64,000 nt of DNA from Protonemura montana (GCA_947568835.1 OX387604.1:19497076-19561075); one strand, 5' to 3'. Shown: positions 24,301 to 35,236, numbered from the stretch's first letter. Numbers and translations: made by a program. The notes: generated from the letters alone by a model not told the origin.

Positions 24301-27300
24301 AGCTAAGGTAAGTGCAATGTTCATGATTCGCTCCAGCACTTGGAACCAGAAAGACTTTTCCCTTAACACTTGGGCTTCTTGGTCTCTGTCAACCGTCTTG
24401 TTTAGCCGCCACATGTCATACACTACACAGCAATCGTGATGAGTCGCACAATTCTCGTGGTCATCAATCTTTTCACCCAGCCTCCTCCAAGCTCTCACCC
24501 CATTCACCCACGCTAGGTGAGTGCGTGGATTTTCTCGTGGCGCAAAAAGCCAGCATGGCTCGCAATACACAGAGTCAAGAACTTCTGAATAACACAGCCA
24601 ACTCCGGGCTATTTTCACACCAGCTTTATTTGTTTTGTCATAGAAATAAGCAGAGAACCGCGCTCCCGTGGTTTTATCCCGCGGGAAAGGTCCCGTAGGT
24701 CGGCAAGATTCAGACGAAATGATAAATCTTTTTTCATCATCCGATAGAATATCAACGTCTTTGAAATAACCGCGGTCAGTAGGATTGATTCTATGCCGTA
24801 TATTGTCAAGAGTCTGCGTGGTATTGCTACTACTCTCAGGCTCTTGCATTTTGTCACCAAGGTTTTCGATTGATGTTGCATCACATTTGAAACCTTCATC
24901 AGCAACAACTTCGAAAGCAATGTTGTTCGCTGCAGCCTCGTCCGCACTTCCTTCCTCAACAACAGTGCTTCCAGTCGAACAGCTCGGCGTAGATGGCTTC
25001 ATGAAGGATGTTATTTTTGCCAATTTGTTACTCTCTGTAACTTCTTGGGCCTTTTTCTTCCTCTTCTGGGACCCGCTTAAAATCACACGTTTAGAGCTCA
25101 TCGCACACCGCAAATCACTATACTAGGTTAATCTAATTCAATCGGAAAACTAAATCGATAAATTGGAAATTAAATCACACGACAAAACACGGCATAACTC
25201 GTTAAACAAAACAACCACCATGGAAGACATACGCACACACCGAGCTCAATCAGCTAACTGACCGCCTTTGTTTACTTTTAGTATCATGGGTATCATGGGT
25301 AGTATCAATACTTTGAAGATACTGGGAAATTTCTTTCTTCCACTAAAGTCGGCATTTGTATATCAAACAAGCAAGCAAGTGCCTTCTTACGCTCACTTTG
25401 AAGACTGAGCCGGCTGCTAGACTGTGCTTTACAGGGATGCTTCAATGGAAGCTGATGGAAGTGTTTAGTATTTTATCTTGAAACTGTGTAGTGCAAAAAA
25501 AAACGGCTAAAATTACTGAGACCTTATCATTTAAAACATTGGAAATAATATCCACACTGTTGCATTGCTTTGTCGGCGCTGCCTTACAAAGGGTATGAGG
25601 CGCGCTGAGCTTGGCCAAGCTTAGGTATAGCTTTGCAAGCGCTTTTGCGTAGTCACTAGTCAGTATTAATATGTGCGAGTATATTGTTCATATTTTTATC
25701 AGAATGATTTGGTAAGATTCTTTGAACATTTGTAAGGCCTCACATATTGCCATTTCCAAATAAATGATTCACCAACTCTTGGAATCAGCACGTGTTTTTA
25801 TAGAATAGCGTTAGAAATATTGTCAGTTTATATCATATTTCAGGCAAATTAAAAATTCGGAAATCAGTAAAAACAAAAAAACGTCAAAATCCCAAGCTCA
25901 GGGGGGCCCCGCAGGGGCCCCCCTGAGCTTGGGGCCCCCGGGTGGCCCGGGTGGTAGTTACGCCCCTGGCTCCTCGTCTAGTCCTTGCTCTCTCAGTAGT
26001 TTCAAAACCAAGTCTTCAAATCTGCAATTTCTTATTACTCTTTCTTAGTTCTGCTTTTAACTCTACTACTTTAAATGGTAGTACTCTACTACTCTTGGTT
26101 TTTATAACTTTTTTTTTGTTAATTTACTCCCCGCTACAAATCAAGCTGCACTGCTCTGACTGCTTCAATCATTGGATATATTTTTCTTTAAAAGGATCCC
26201 AAATATCTCCTCCATATTCTAAAAGAGGTCTCACTAATGTAAGGTATGCCCTTTCCTTTGCTCTTTTTGCTTCTGTTTTTTAATATTCTCGGTACAAAGT
26301 GCAGCCTTTTAAATACTTTGCTAACGGCTTGCGTTCTCTGCTCCATCCGTGATAGTTTTGAGTCTAAAGTTATAATCCTAAATACTGAACGCTAGACTCT
26401 CTCTTCAAAACTGATATAATATATAATAATTATAGAACTACAATCAAGAAATGTTTTTGTTCAGTTAGTGCCAGTGAGTACTTAGCACTTTTCTTTGTTA
26501 ACTTTCAACCCAAGGCTCATTCGCTTATTAACACCTTGTCCACTGCTGTTGGCAACACAATTTGTTGATAATATCTCTGTAAATGATGCAATTATCTACA
26601 AAAAATCTTACATTACTATTTGTTATCTGCTATACTGTTTACATAAATGATTAATAGGAGAGGTCCCAGAACACTCCCCTGTAGTACCCCTGAAGTTATA
26701 CCTATTTTTTTAAAGAGCTCGTAATTATCAACTTTTACTTTCTGCGTTTTGTCTTTTAAGAATTCCTTTATCCATTTTGATACTCCTTTATCTAGTGGTA
26801 GGTTGAAATTTTTTTTAAGAGGGTTCAAACTGAATGTGGATATCCAAACTAGGGCAAATCTTTTTGCATTGCTTTATTCTCACGTGTTGCTGAGTCACTA
26901 ATAAAATACTCGAAACTATTATTCTGCAGGAAATTTGTGGGAAACTCGAAAAAACAAACTTTAAACTTTTTGTTGTCGCCTTCGGTTTCCTGAGAAGTAA
27001 TAGAGTTGAGTAATTTGCAATTTTTATTACATCTAAAATGCTAATCTTGAGAGGGTAACAAGTTTTCAGACATCTTACTTATATAATTTAAAATACATTT
27101 TTTTTAATGGTGTTAAAATTAGTATAAAACTCCGCTCGTGTTTCAATTCCGAAACCTCCCCAGTAAATACAATTTACTGCAATACAGCAATAATTTGTTA
27201 TTGTATACCCTAAAGCACGAAAATTTAAAAAATATTAGTCTTATCTCAATCAGGTAAATAGTGTCAACGAAACCGAAGTCAGCATAAGTCGACGTGCGGT

Positions 27301-29053
27301 TCTATATTGGGGAGATCCATGAATTGGCTTAATAATTTTGCTATAGACTATTGAATCAAATGCTTTGCTTAGGTCAATAAACACTGAGTCTGTTTGCGAT
27401 CCCTTTTTTTAAATTGTCTGAGAGTTCCTGTATGAGGGCAGCAATCTGGGGGTCGCAAGAGTAACCAGTCCGAAATCCGTGTTCGAAACCTTTCTTTGCC
27501 TTGTCCATCCCTTCATTTCCCTTTTTGTCTCTGCTAGGCTCATAAGTGCTTATGAGGGTTTGCAGGTTATCTATTTTATTGAGATGGCTTTAAGCATTTA
27601 GTAGTATTCAACAGCCTGATATGTGCCTTTACCTATTTTTACAAGGGACATTCTTCGCAAGTACTCGCCTCTCCCCCTTACTTGGTCCAGATTTGGAGGT
27701 ATGGGCCCTCCCTGTACTGGGGTGCGTGAGTCTCCACTCTGTTCCTAAAGTCCCTAGCCGTTCCCTGCTGCACTGGTGGCATCTTTCCATTGGAGCCACG
27801 GAAGTAATCACGCTGATGGTTTCGAAAGTCCCTAACCGTTCTCTGCTGCAGTGGTGGCATCCTATTGCTCATGTCGTAGTGATTTTAAATGATCAATGGC
27901 AGTGCCTAATTTTATTTGTTTTTGCTCACATACTAAGATTTTGAATTTCCCCTTGTATTTGCAGCAAGATTGCATTGGCTGCTACAAACATGGGTCGACG
28001 AATACGTGGGGGAGTGCGTTCCGAAGATGCTTGGAACATGACTTCGATCCAACTGGCTGCTGCAGCAGACGCACATTGCCGAGCCTTCATGGTGGACAGA
28101 TTTGCCGGTGCTGTACGTTCCATGAACGTTTCCCCGCAACTTGCTGCAGTGATGGACTGCCTTGCACAACTCTACGCCCTGTTCTGGCTTCTGGCGCACT
28201 CTGGGGACTTCCTACAGGTAAACCATTAATCTTTTTACACACAACTTTATTCTCTTGTAGTTGGGAACATACTGTCGTTAAGTTAATCAGCCCCATCTGT
28301 CCTCCATTGCTCCTAACTGTACCAAACCAAATTCCATTTGCAACAAACCCATCTCCTCTAGTCTGTGTTCTAACTTGTATTTTAACTGATTTGTTTCTTG
28401 TGGAGTTTGTTAGAATTTTAGGCAGTAAGATCTGCAGTGACAGTATCTTGGCATTATGTGCAAGTCATCGCTGGCAATCAATTCAAATTATGAATTGAGT
28501 ATAATTATTGCTGAGTTGGGAGTAGAGCTACCACTACTTCTGCTGCTATTTCAATGAGCTAACTGGTGGATGTAATAAATAAAGCTAAAATCCTTAAATA
28601 CAGCGCCAAGAATGCATTTCCTTAAGTTATTTGTTCTTTGGCCTATAGAAGTACAGCTACTCGAGACCTACTGATTTTAGCTTTGCACAAGTTTTGTGAA
28701 GGTTTTGGGTGAAGTAAATTGGTTTGAGTGGTATAGTTTGAGTGGTATAGTTTGAGTGGTTTGGTTTGAGTGGTTTGGTTTGATTGTTTCAGTTCTCCTG
28801 CCTGGCTTCTGAGGATGTCGCTGGAGTTCAAGCCTGGATGGAATCACTTCTTGCCGACCTTAGACCCAATGCAGTTGGAGTCGTGGATAGCTTTGATATT
28901 TGCGACGAGATCTTGTCCTCTGCTCTCGGAGCTTGGGATGGCCGTGTTTATGAGAGGCTTTTCCAAGAGGCACAGAAGAGTCCACTGAATCAGGAGCCAG
29001 TCAATGCTTCATTCCATAAGTACCTGAAACCATTCCTCAAGGCAAACCTATGA
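18371..29053 (+). CDS. ACOX1: Peroxisomal acyl-coenzyme A oxidase (ACOX1-type)
   Basis: This FAD enzyme oxidises acyl-CoA to trans-2-enoyl-CoA with release of H2O2, the first step of peroxisomal beta-oxidation. Exons: 18371-18515, 18612-18768, 18850-19018, 19101-19224, 19452-19696, 20009-20169, 22211-22373, 22678-22868, 23140-23286, 27965-28217, 28793-29053. All phases agree and give 671 aa, near the usual 660. Visible motifs are [16 protein letters not shown] and [10 protein letters not shown] (substrate/FAD region), [24 protein letters not shown], and [14 protein letters not shown]. In the last of these, Glu440 aligns with the catalytic Glu of rat ACOX1. The start is the first ATG after an in-frame TAA; the ATG two codons later is also possible. 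The C-terminus is ANL rather than SKL. Intron 9 carries a LINE relic split by a hAT element. Confidence 0.95.
20170..22210. other. ACOX intron 6
   Basis: It holds a LINE 3' fragment at about 20784-21190. Otherwise it is AT-rich sequence without a supported exon. Confidence 0.5.
20784..21190 (+). mobile_element. LINE 3' fragment (end of reverse-transcriptase ORF)
   Basis: An open frame at 20784-21080 reads [20 protein letters not shown], then [20 protein letters not shown] and [14 protein letters not shown], ending in a stop. The pattern R-x-x-F...WNxLPxxL..IKxxxSFKxxLKxYL is the usual C-terminus of non-LTR retrotransposon ORF2. An AT/AAT-rich tail follows (21150-21190). The RT core is missing, so this is a 5'-truncated copy. 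Confidence 0.6.
22678..22868 (+). CDS. ACOX1: ACOX exon 8 (active-site Glu)
   Basis: It encodes [20 protein letters not shown] through [14 protein letters not shown]. Glu440 of YEGEN is the predicted catalytic base. The donor is GCAAG/GTAAGC, phase 2. Confidence 0.95.
22876..22938 (+). repeat. Copy of the ACOX exon 8 end within intron 8
   Basis: The segment from TTCCCTCGATCTAC to GAGGGAGAGAACACA repeats 22789-22852 with about five changes, starting eight bases after the true donor. It is a local duplication of exon sequence; it keeps an open frame ([19 protein letters not shown]) but lacks its own acceptor. Confidence 0.85.
23040..23130. repeat. Minisatellite CTGGCTTGTCTAA in intron 8
   Basis: About seven degenerate head-to-tail copies run up to the exon 9 acceptor. 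Confidence 0.75.
23558..25113 (-). pseudogene. hAT transposase fragment (ZMYM/TTF-zinc-finger, DUF4371 type)
   Basis: The frame opens at ATG 25113 (or the Met at 25101). In order it shows a basic N-terminus ([11 protein letters not shown]), a TTF-type zinc-finger region with [20 protein letters not shown], a DUF4371-like part with [19 protein letters not shown] (the MDTTxD Asp matches the first catalytic acid of hAT enzymes), and [17 protein letters not shown]. After IQLKLK it reaches a perfect splice donor AAG/GTGAGT (minus strand, 23557/23556), then stops 14 codons after the last conserved residue. The downstream exon with the remaining catalytic acid and hAT dimerisation domain is missing; only about 140 bp remain before the terminal repeat. 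It is probably inactive alone. Confidence 0.85.
25891..25933. repeat. Perfect 20-bp hairpin near the right end of the hAT element
   Basis: CCCAAGCTCAGGGGGGCCCC at 25891-25910 and its exact complement at 25914-25933 are separated by three bases. It lies 35 bp inside the right terminus. Confidence 0.95.
27745..27862. repeat. Duplicated 36-bp segment upstream of ACOX exon 10
   Basis: AAAGTCCCTA-CCGTTC-CTGCTGCA-TGGTGGCATC occurs at about 27747 and 27825, a period of about 78 bp. Confidence 0.7.
28721..28790. repeat. Minisatellite TTTGAGTGGT in ACOX intron 10
   Basis: About five copies run up to the TTTCAG acceptor of the last exon. Confidence 0.75.
28793..29053 (+). CDS. ACOX1: ACOX last exon, non-canonical C-terminus ANL
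   Basis: It encodes the end of the C-terminal helical domain ([20 protein letters not shown] to [13 protein letters not shown]) and TGA. PTS1 normally ends in [SAC]-[KRH]-[LM]; here Asn replaces the basic residue, though a Lys precedes the tripeptide. Confidence 0.93.
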   Translation, partial: FSCLASEDVAGVQAWMESLLADLRPNAVGVVDSFDICDEILSSALGAWDGRVYERLFQEAQKSPLNQEPVNASFHKYLKPFLKANL

Positions 29054-29055
29054 GC

Positions 29056-29280
29056 CTGTACTAGCCTGTACTAGCCTGTACTAGCCTGTACTAGCCTGTA
29101 TTAGCTTGTACTCAGGGGAGTGCAGTGGGTAAGGAAGTGGGTATGCTCCCATCTTTAAAGTACTGGTTTAATTGACTATCTAAACCACCGGTATTTGCCG
29201 CATATGCCAACATACTCTCACTGCACGCCCCTGCTTGTACTAGCCTGTACTAGCTTGTACTAGCCTCTATTGGCCTGTAG
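29056..29280. repeat. 10-bp repeat CCTGTACTAG after the ACOX stop
   Basis: Five clean copies run from 29056 to 29105, with more at 29234-29280. They would lie in the 3' UTR. Confidence 0.85.
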
Positions 29281-30180
29281 TTCTTGTCTTAAAATGTTTT
29301 GCTAAGATGGAATGAAAGCAGGAAGTTTTTTAATCAGCCAGGTATACAATTGATTATTAGCTTCTGATTACATGTTCAACACAGAGTTGCATGCTGTACT
29401 TCAATTTCTTTCAAAGCTTTCAAGGGCACTTGCTTAGGCTACTGCTGTGGATTTGTTTCTTTTATTTTTTTCATATTAGAATGGTTGGTTGTGGATTAGG
29501 GCAGGCCAGCTGGAACTTGTTGCTGTGTGCTGCAGAACAAGTTTCAAGTCACAGGACAGTATTAACCAGTAATCAGTGGAACGGTCAGTCTGTGAGCATG
29601 GTGCTGCCCACAGGGCCTGGTGGGAATGGGGAAGGAAAGAACGCAGGGCTTGTATTGCAGAGGGTGTTGCAAGCCAGTCAGCATTACATGTAAGTGTAAC
29701 AAAGGCTAGTGAGTCTGAACCATAATGGCTCTTAAATGCAGAGGCTCATTTTTAACTCGACAGTAAATTGCGTTCATTCTTTATTTCCTTCCCGCCTTGT
29801 TTAACATTATCTCGAATTTTTATACCCCTGTTTCTTGAAAGTTGAAATGTACTAGACAAATTCTGGTTGAAATATTGTATATGGTTACTCTACTAGCCCA
29901 GAGTTAACAGCTGGAGGTATTTTTCTTTCCATTTGAAAGTCGTTTAGAAAAGACACGAGTTGTTTTCAACCGTTTCTTGTGGCTCTTGTGTTCTAATAAT
30001 ATAATAATCTATAAGTGACAGACTAAATCACTTGGTATTGGGGGCTTAGGAGATCATTGTGGAGATACTAGTATTATATATTTTAGAAGAGGAATTACAC
30101 TTTTAATTGTTGTTATTTACAAAGCTTTATGCAGGGTAATGTTAGCTTTTTTAATGTTAAAACATTTATTATGCCGTTTA

Positions 30181-30186
30181 AATAAA
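30181..30186 (+). terminator. Candidate ACOX poly(A) signal
   Basis: AATAAA lies 1.1 kb after the stop. Nothing better was found closer, so the assignment is weak. Confidence 0.25.
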
Positions 30187-31223
30187 GTTATGAATTGTTT
30201 GAATTTGATTTTTTAATTGTCTTGAGTTGGTGTCTGGTCTGCTGTGGCTGATTTTAAACTGGTTTGTCGAACATATAATGAAAAAAAGGAGACCATATTC
30301 TGCCAAGTATTCTGTGCCCTAGAGAATGTAATCTGTGCCTGGGCTAACAGCTAACACCCAGATTTTCAAACTATGCCTACATTTTCTGTGCCTACGTTTT
30401 CTGTGCCTTAGCATACTGTGCTCCAAAATTCTAGAAATCAAACGTCCTATGTGTTCTGTGCCTGGGTATTCTGTGCCCGAGATTTCTCCCACCATGCCAC
30501 TGGCTGCCGAGAGCCCTCCCTCCAAGCCGTCGGCTGTCGTTAACAATTGCGACCAAAGATACTATTATAAGTTATAACCTTCGGTGTTGCGACCCTGCCC
30601 GCCGACGTATATTGTATTGTATTGTTTCTTTTTGTTTGTTACTTATGCATAGTACAGGTGTGAGCAACGTCTGGTATAAATATATTATAAATATAAACGT
30701 AAATAAATGGTATAATTTGATAACAATAGATAATATCAGTATAATTACAGTAAAATAGTAAGTGATGATGAAATGGTGAACAAAGTACATATGCAATTTG
30801 CTATTTTACATATTTACAAGTTACCAACTCAACACACAGATATCCACAGAAAATCCATGTCGTATCCATATCGTATTTGGACTGCTTGCTTTTGGGCTAC
30901 AAAGATCCGTTTAGCTTGCGGGGAGGTGCCCCAGAAGAGACGGTCTTAGGACAAGTGAGAGTGGAGGTGTGCATGATAGACTAGTTTGATGGTGTTTGGG
31001 TTGACTATTTGTTTCGGTCGACGGGAGGAAGCAAGTACTATTGAATTTTGTGATGGTTTATTTGTATGTGTAGGGACCAGTCTAAGTTGGGGGGTAGTGT
31101 GCACGACGAGGAATTTGTTAAGGAGGCGCTAGGAATTTGTGATTGATTCGGATGAGGGGGGAATAGTCGGGGATACTGGTCTTTGTGTGGATTTTGGAAG
31201 TTGATTGAAATGGTTTGATTTTA

Positions 31224-31278
31224 ATCCTACTGCCACCCACAGCCAGCAAAGATGCTGGCTGTAGGGTGGCAGTAGGAT
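31224..31278. repeat. 24-bp stem with six-base loop
   Basis: The left arm ATCCTACTGCCACCC plus ACAGCCAGC (31224-31247) pairs with 31254-31278 with a single extra base; the loop is AAAGAT. It could be a MITE remnant or a structured RNA. Confidence 0.85.
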
Positions 31279-32957
31279 GAGACTATGATAGTTTGGGGGT
31301 TTGCAGTTTGGGTGAGAGTTTGCGGGTTGGGATAGAGGGCCTGTAAGAAGGTGGGTCATGTCTGTAAATTGTAAGAGAGAGCCTTGGGTTATCAGTTGTT
31401 CCCACAACTGGTCGTTTACATACCGGAGGAAAATTAAGGGGGAGGGGGGGGGGGAGTACCGAGCATTGAGGTTAGCCTTGGTTAACGCGATTCATGGGTC
31501 TCCCCACTCCGCTGCTAGGAGGATCTATTGATTCTAAGCGACTTGCGCGGAATCGCTGTCGGTACTCGGTAGCTACCATCTTTGAGTGAGCAGGTTATAT
31601 GTAGAGAACTCGACAACGTCAATTTACGACTGTACCGTGTTTGAATACCAGCCGGTCTGGATTTTGTTCTTAAAAACTCGGCGACTTGACTGAATTTTTA
31701 TCGACAACCTTCATCGGGTGTTTATAACAAGTACAGTAATAAATCCCCCTACGCGCACTGGTCCAAGTAGAACTGTTGTGTGGTCGTCGTCTGCGGTGCC
31801 AGTGGTCCACGATTCGATTCCCGGTTACTTCAACTTTTGTGACTCTAAGCACCTCATTTGGGAGGGATGGCGACAAAATAATCCAAAGAGTACTTTTGAA
31901 ATTTGTTGTATCAAGTTATTTGTAGAATATATATACGATCTATACCTCTCCATTTGCATTTTGCCTACTTGGCAGATTTTTTTTTTTGTGGACAGGATGG
32001 TAGTGTGGGGTTTCCTGATATTTCGAGTAAAACAATGGCGGGGGTCTTTGTCAGGATGCCAGTACTCGGATCAAATCGAGCCAGTGTGATGACGAGCATC
32101 TGGCGGCGGCGGCGGCGGCGGCGGTTGTTTTCAACTACACGTGGTCATGATGGTACTGGCCAAGACGACCAAGAGAGTCGACCAATTTCGGACACCAGTT
32201 TTGAAACCCGGCACCATTACCTACTGGACGGCAGTTGTTCTGCTCGTTGAAAGATCTGGGAGCTTTGAGTAATCGAAAATATAAAACTCGAAGAATATCT
32301 TCGATAATGTTGATTCGGATTCTGCGTCCGAAGTAGGTAATTCGAGCAGTGAGGCCGTCAGGTCGATGTGGTGAATCGATCGAACGATCGAATCCCGGCC
32401 ACGGAATGATAGTATTATATATTTTTTTAACATCAGGTGTATCAATATTCGAGTTACCGACCGAAGTCCGACATTGATCGATTGAGTACATTTAATACCC
32501 AACAGATTGCGCTGGGGGTCACCGTGCTTCTTAACACGACTGCGTGTTAGGTGAAACATAACAAATAAGAAAGAGTAAATAGGAGCACTGTACTCTGGCA
32601 TCGGGCTTAGACCGGCGTTCCTCTAGTCAGCCGCTAAAGCTTGCGTTTTCACATTAGCTTGTTGCAAATGGTGAAAGCTCATAATTTTTGAGTTGTCGAG
32701 TGCTTCTGGACTGCTAGGTGTGGCGACCTATTACCTCTGCACTACTATGTGTAGCAAGCAATAGCACGCAAGCAATTGCTTGCGAGGACGAATAATAATT
32801 GTCCCTGATATTTAAATAATTTTAAGAGAGAAATTCCCGGACTGCCCGTTCTAGAACAAACTAAACAGAGGGTACGGTTGATGTCATATAGCGACACAGT
32901 AAGCCAGGTTTTCAAACATGAAATTAAAATAGGTTCATCTTTCTCCTCAATGTTAAG

Positions 32958-33062
32958 TTGTCTCCGTGGCACATTGGTACAGTCGTTGCTTCCGAAACGT
33001 CAGATGAAGCCTGTACCTGGATCGAATCCACTCAACGGAAAACCATTTTACCGTCGGAAAGC
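32958..33062 (+). mobile_element. tRNA-derived SINE head
   Basis: GTCTCCGTGGCACATTGGTA resembles a tRNA 5' end with an A box (TGGCACATTGG), and GGATCGAATCC about 45 bases later fits a B box. Spacing and lack of a clean cloverleaf favour a SINE over a tRNA gene. Confidence 0.45.
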
Positions 33063-35032
33063 GACATCCAACAATCACCAGTAGTAGTTGGAGTCGGGAG
33101 ACTTGTATATCTAAAATATAAGGTGAAATGGATATGTGCGTTTGGTCGTGCGGTGTAAGGCATCGAATTATTCGATCAGCTGATCAAAGGATTAGCAAAT
33201 GACCTAGTTCGAATCACGTTCACTTCTCGACGCAGGATCACAATTTTGCCATTTTTTTTTGGGCGTATGTTAAAGACAGTAGCAAAGCGCCAGGAGCGCC
33301 CGGCAATTTTGCTCCCCGACCATATCTCTGTTGGTCTGCCAGACAATGGCCCAATCGCGTCCATCTCAGTTCAGTCGGGCCGTCTCCCTGCTTCTTCCTT
33401 GGTCTTCCTCTCGCGTTCCTCAAGCTCCCTCTCCACATTCCACAACTCGTGACTCCATCGACCAATCATTGGCTCGCATTTAGTTTGTGACCATATTTGA
33501 AGATGTTCGTCCACAGGGATCCCTCAGGTCGCTACTAGCCAACTTACTCAAATATTAATCTATTTTACATTTAATGAACATTGCAAGTAATTAGGAGAGG
33601 CAGTTTGAAACGGATAATAGGGACAGGACCTCACTGTGAGCGTCAACACATTCCCCCGATGAATCGTGGGAACCATGGCGCACTTCACAAACCGATGCCA
33701 GAACACCCCTTTCGACATTTATCAGAGATATTAACCAGACGCACGTGGCTAGAATCCTGTGTGCATTATGTGCACCTCACAGCCTTAGAGCAGGTTTGTG
33801 TGCAGCAGCGCAAAGTAGGCTACGCGGACCGTGTCTGTATCACATTTCCTGGTGAGGGTCCTGATGACGTAGCAGGCTCTTGCAATTTTGGTTACCAGCT
33901 CCGTAATGTGGGGGGTCCACTTCAGCTAGTCTTCAGTCTATGGTTAACTCTAGGAATTTGGTTGACGGCACTGTCGGTATACTTTCGCATGGTAGGTTAC
34001 GTTCTCCTCTTGGAGAGAAGACAAGGTATTGGGTTTTCGAGAGATTTAGTTATAACATGTTCTGGGTGAACCAGTTAATTAAATTGATGTTATATAGTTG
34101 AGGTCGTTCTCCAGGGCTAGGAGCGTGGATGATAGGTGGATGATTGATTGGATGAAAGGATTGATTTGATTATACCATCACACGATCAATCGACCATCAA
34201 AATGAGCATATTTTCAGAGGTAATCATATAAAATTGTAAATTGAATTTTATACAAAAGGACCAATCTCAAATGGGGTGAAGATGCTTAACCACCTTCGTT
34301 TCAATATTAATGCAACACAATGACAAACATTTTGATAGGCTGCTAAATCAAATCCTAATGGGACATTATTACCTGCTCCTGTAAACGATTATTAAAAAGA
34401 CATGATTTAATGAATATAAAATGACTTTATGTGTGTATGATGTAAATGTAGAATTATTTCCAATGGTTTTTAAAACATGTAAAATGTTTTTAAGTAGGTA
34501 TGTAAAATTACTTTCCAATTTTAAACATGTAACCAATCATGGAATAAAATGTGTATCATTATTAATATTATATTATTATTGTTATTATAACAATGCAAAT
34601 TTTTAATTTACGTTCTTTTGGCAATCACCAACTAGTCGTGAGCTAAGCCAGCCGCACGGGATCCTCGAGCCTTCGCTCGTGGGCCCGTGGTCCCTTGAAT
34701 TAATTTACAATGCAGTTTATTTTAGGAAAATAATTAAGGCAGTTTCTAAAGTTATAAAAAAAGAACTGATAATTAATCTGTGAAAGTATCACGTCTTCAG
34801 AATGTTTTGTTTTCCTGTGAAAACTTTGAAGCAACTCGTGGTGCGCGTGAGTGCCACGGGACTGCCTATACGTACGGTTAATCCATCCATGACAAGTTTC
34901 AACTGAAATAATCGAATAACAACGAAATAAATCGAAATATCGAAATCGAAATAAACGAGGCGAAAATTTGTCTGTTCGTACCAGGCGAGTAGCCGACAAA
35001 AGAGTATCGCTCAAACCTACTGCATCACTGTT

Positions 35033-35158
35033 CAAGTGACGTCACTCGCGTCATGGAGCACGTGCTCGATCGACCCCGCCTCGTACTTTCGATCGACTGA
35101 AGCGCGGCTCCCATTGGCTGACCGGTTTTCGAAGTGGATCGAGGTGATAAAAACAATG
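35033..35158. promoter_or_regulatory. Promoter-like core between divergent ATGs, copy 1
   Basis: A full CRE palindrome TGACGTCA (35037-35044), a 12-bp palindrome containing the E-box CACGTG (35056-35067), and an inverted CCAAT box (near 35112) fill the 120 bp between a minus-strand ATG (35035) and a plus-strand ATG (35156). This resembles a compact bidirectional promoter; activity is inferred. Confidence 0.4.
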
Positions 35159-35236
35159 GCGTCTACGGCTGCTATCACAGACCAAATGTTTTCCAGGCAT
35201 GCAGATGCTAAAGAACTGCAAATTCTCGTCCTTTAA
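35156..35236 (+). pseudogene. Short conserved start frame MASTAAITDQ, copy 1
   Basis: It reads MASTAAITDQMFSRHADAKE and stops after 26 codons. The same frame follows the same promoter-like core at 37545. It may be the first exon, or a captured fragment, of an unidentified gene. Confidence 0.3.

Larger units (their letters stand above)
23416..25968 (-). mobile_element. hAT-superfamily DNA transposon with exact 8-bp target duplication
   Basis: The left end starts CAGTGGCGTAACTTC and the right end, inverted, reads CAGGGGCGTAACTACC, the standard hAT terminal form. GCTCCTCG is present immediately outside both ends (23408-23415 and 25969-25976), the 8-bp duplication expected of hAT. It lies inside the LINE relic in ACOX intron 9. 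The only ORF is a truncated transposase on the minus strand. Confidence 0.92.
23290..27560 (-). mobile_element. Decayed LINE reverse-transcriptase relic, split by a hAT element
   Basis: Minus-strand pieces appear in ORF2 order. They are [20 protein letters not shown] and [10 protein letters not shown] (27350-27490), [20 protein letters not shown] with [13 protein letters not shown] (26616-26828), [14 protein letters not shown] (about 26170-26235), and [19 protein letters not shown] (23301-23400). The last two are separated by the 23416-25968 hAT insertion. About 450 bp of unrelated sequence between the second and first pieces suggests another insertion. Frameshifts and stops make it non-functional. 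The motifs are those of Jockey/CR1-like RTs. Confidence 0.8.
30187..34160. other. Intergenic stretch without a recognisable gene
   Basis: Open frames here (for example 33581-34069) show no family features. The stretch includes TTCTGTGCCT repeats (30300-30480), a hairpin at 31224-31278, a GGC run (32100-32124), and several tRNA-like B-box sequences between 31640 and 33220. Confidence 0.5.

Noticed and set aside
29391-29693. Additional plus-strand exon after ACOX
   Set aside because: ACOX already has its stop at 29053, and the frame shows no family feature or splice phase.
32958-33062. Functional tRNA gene
   Set aside because: Box A and box B can be seen, but no clean acceptor stem or anticodon arm, so a SINE is more likely.
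33581-34069. 162-codon plus-strand open frame
   Set aside because: No recognisable motif, no consistent splice context, and it lies in repeat-rich DNA.
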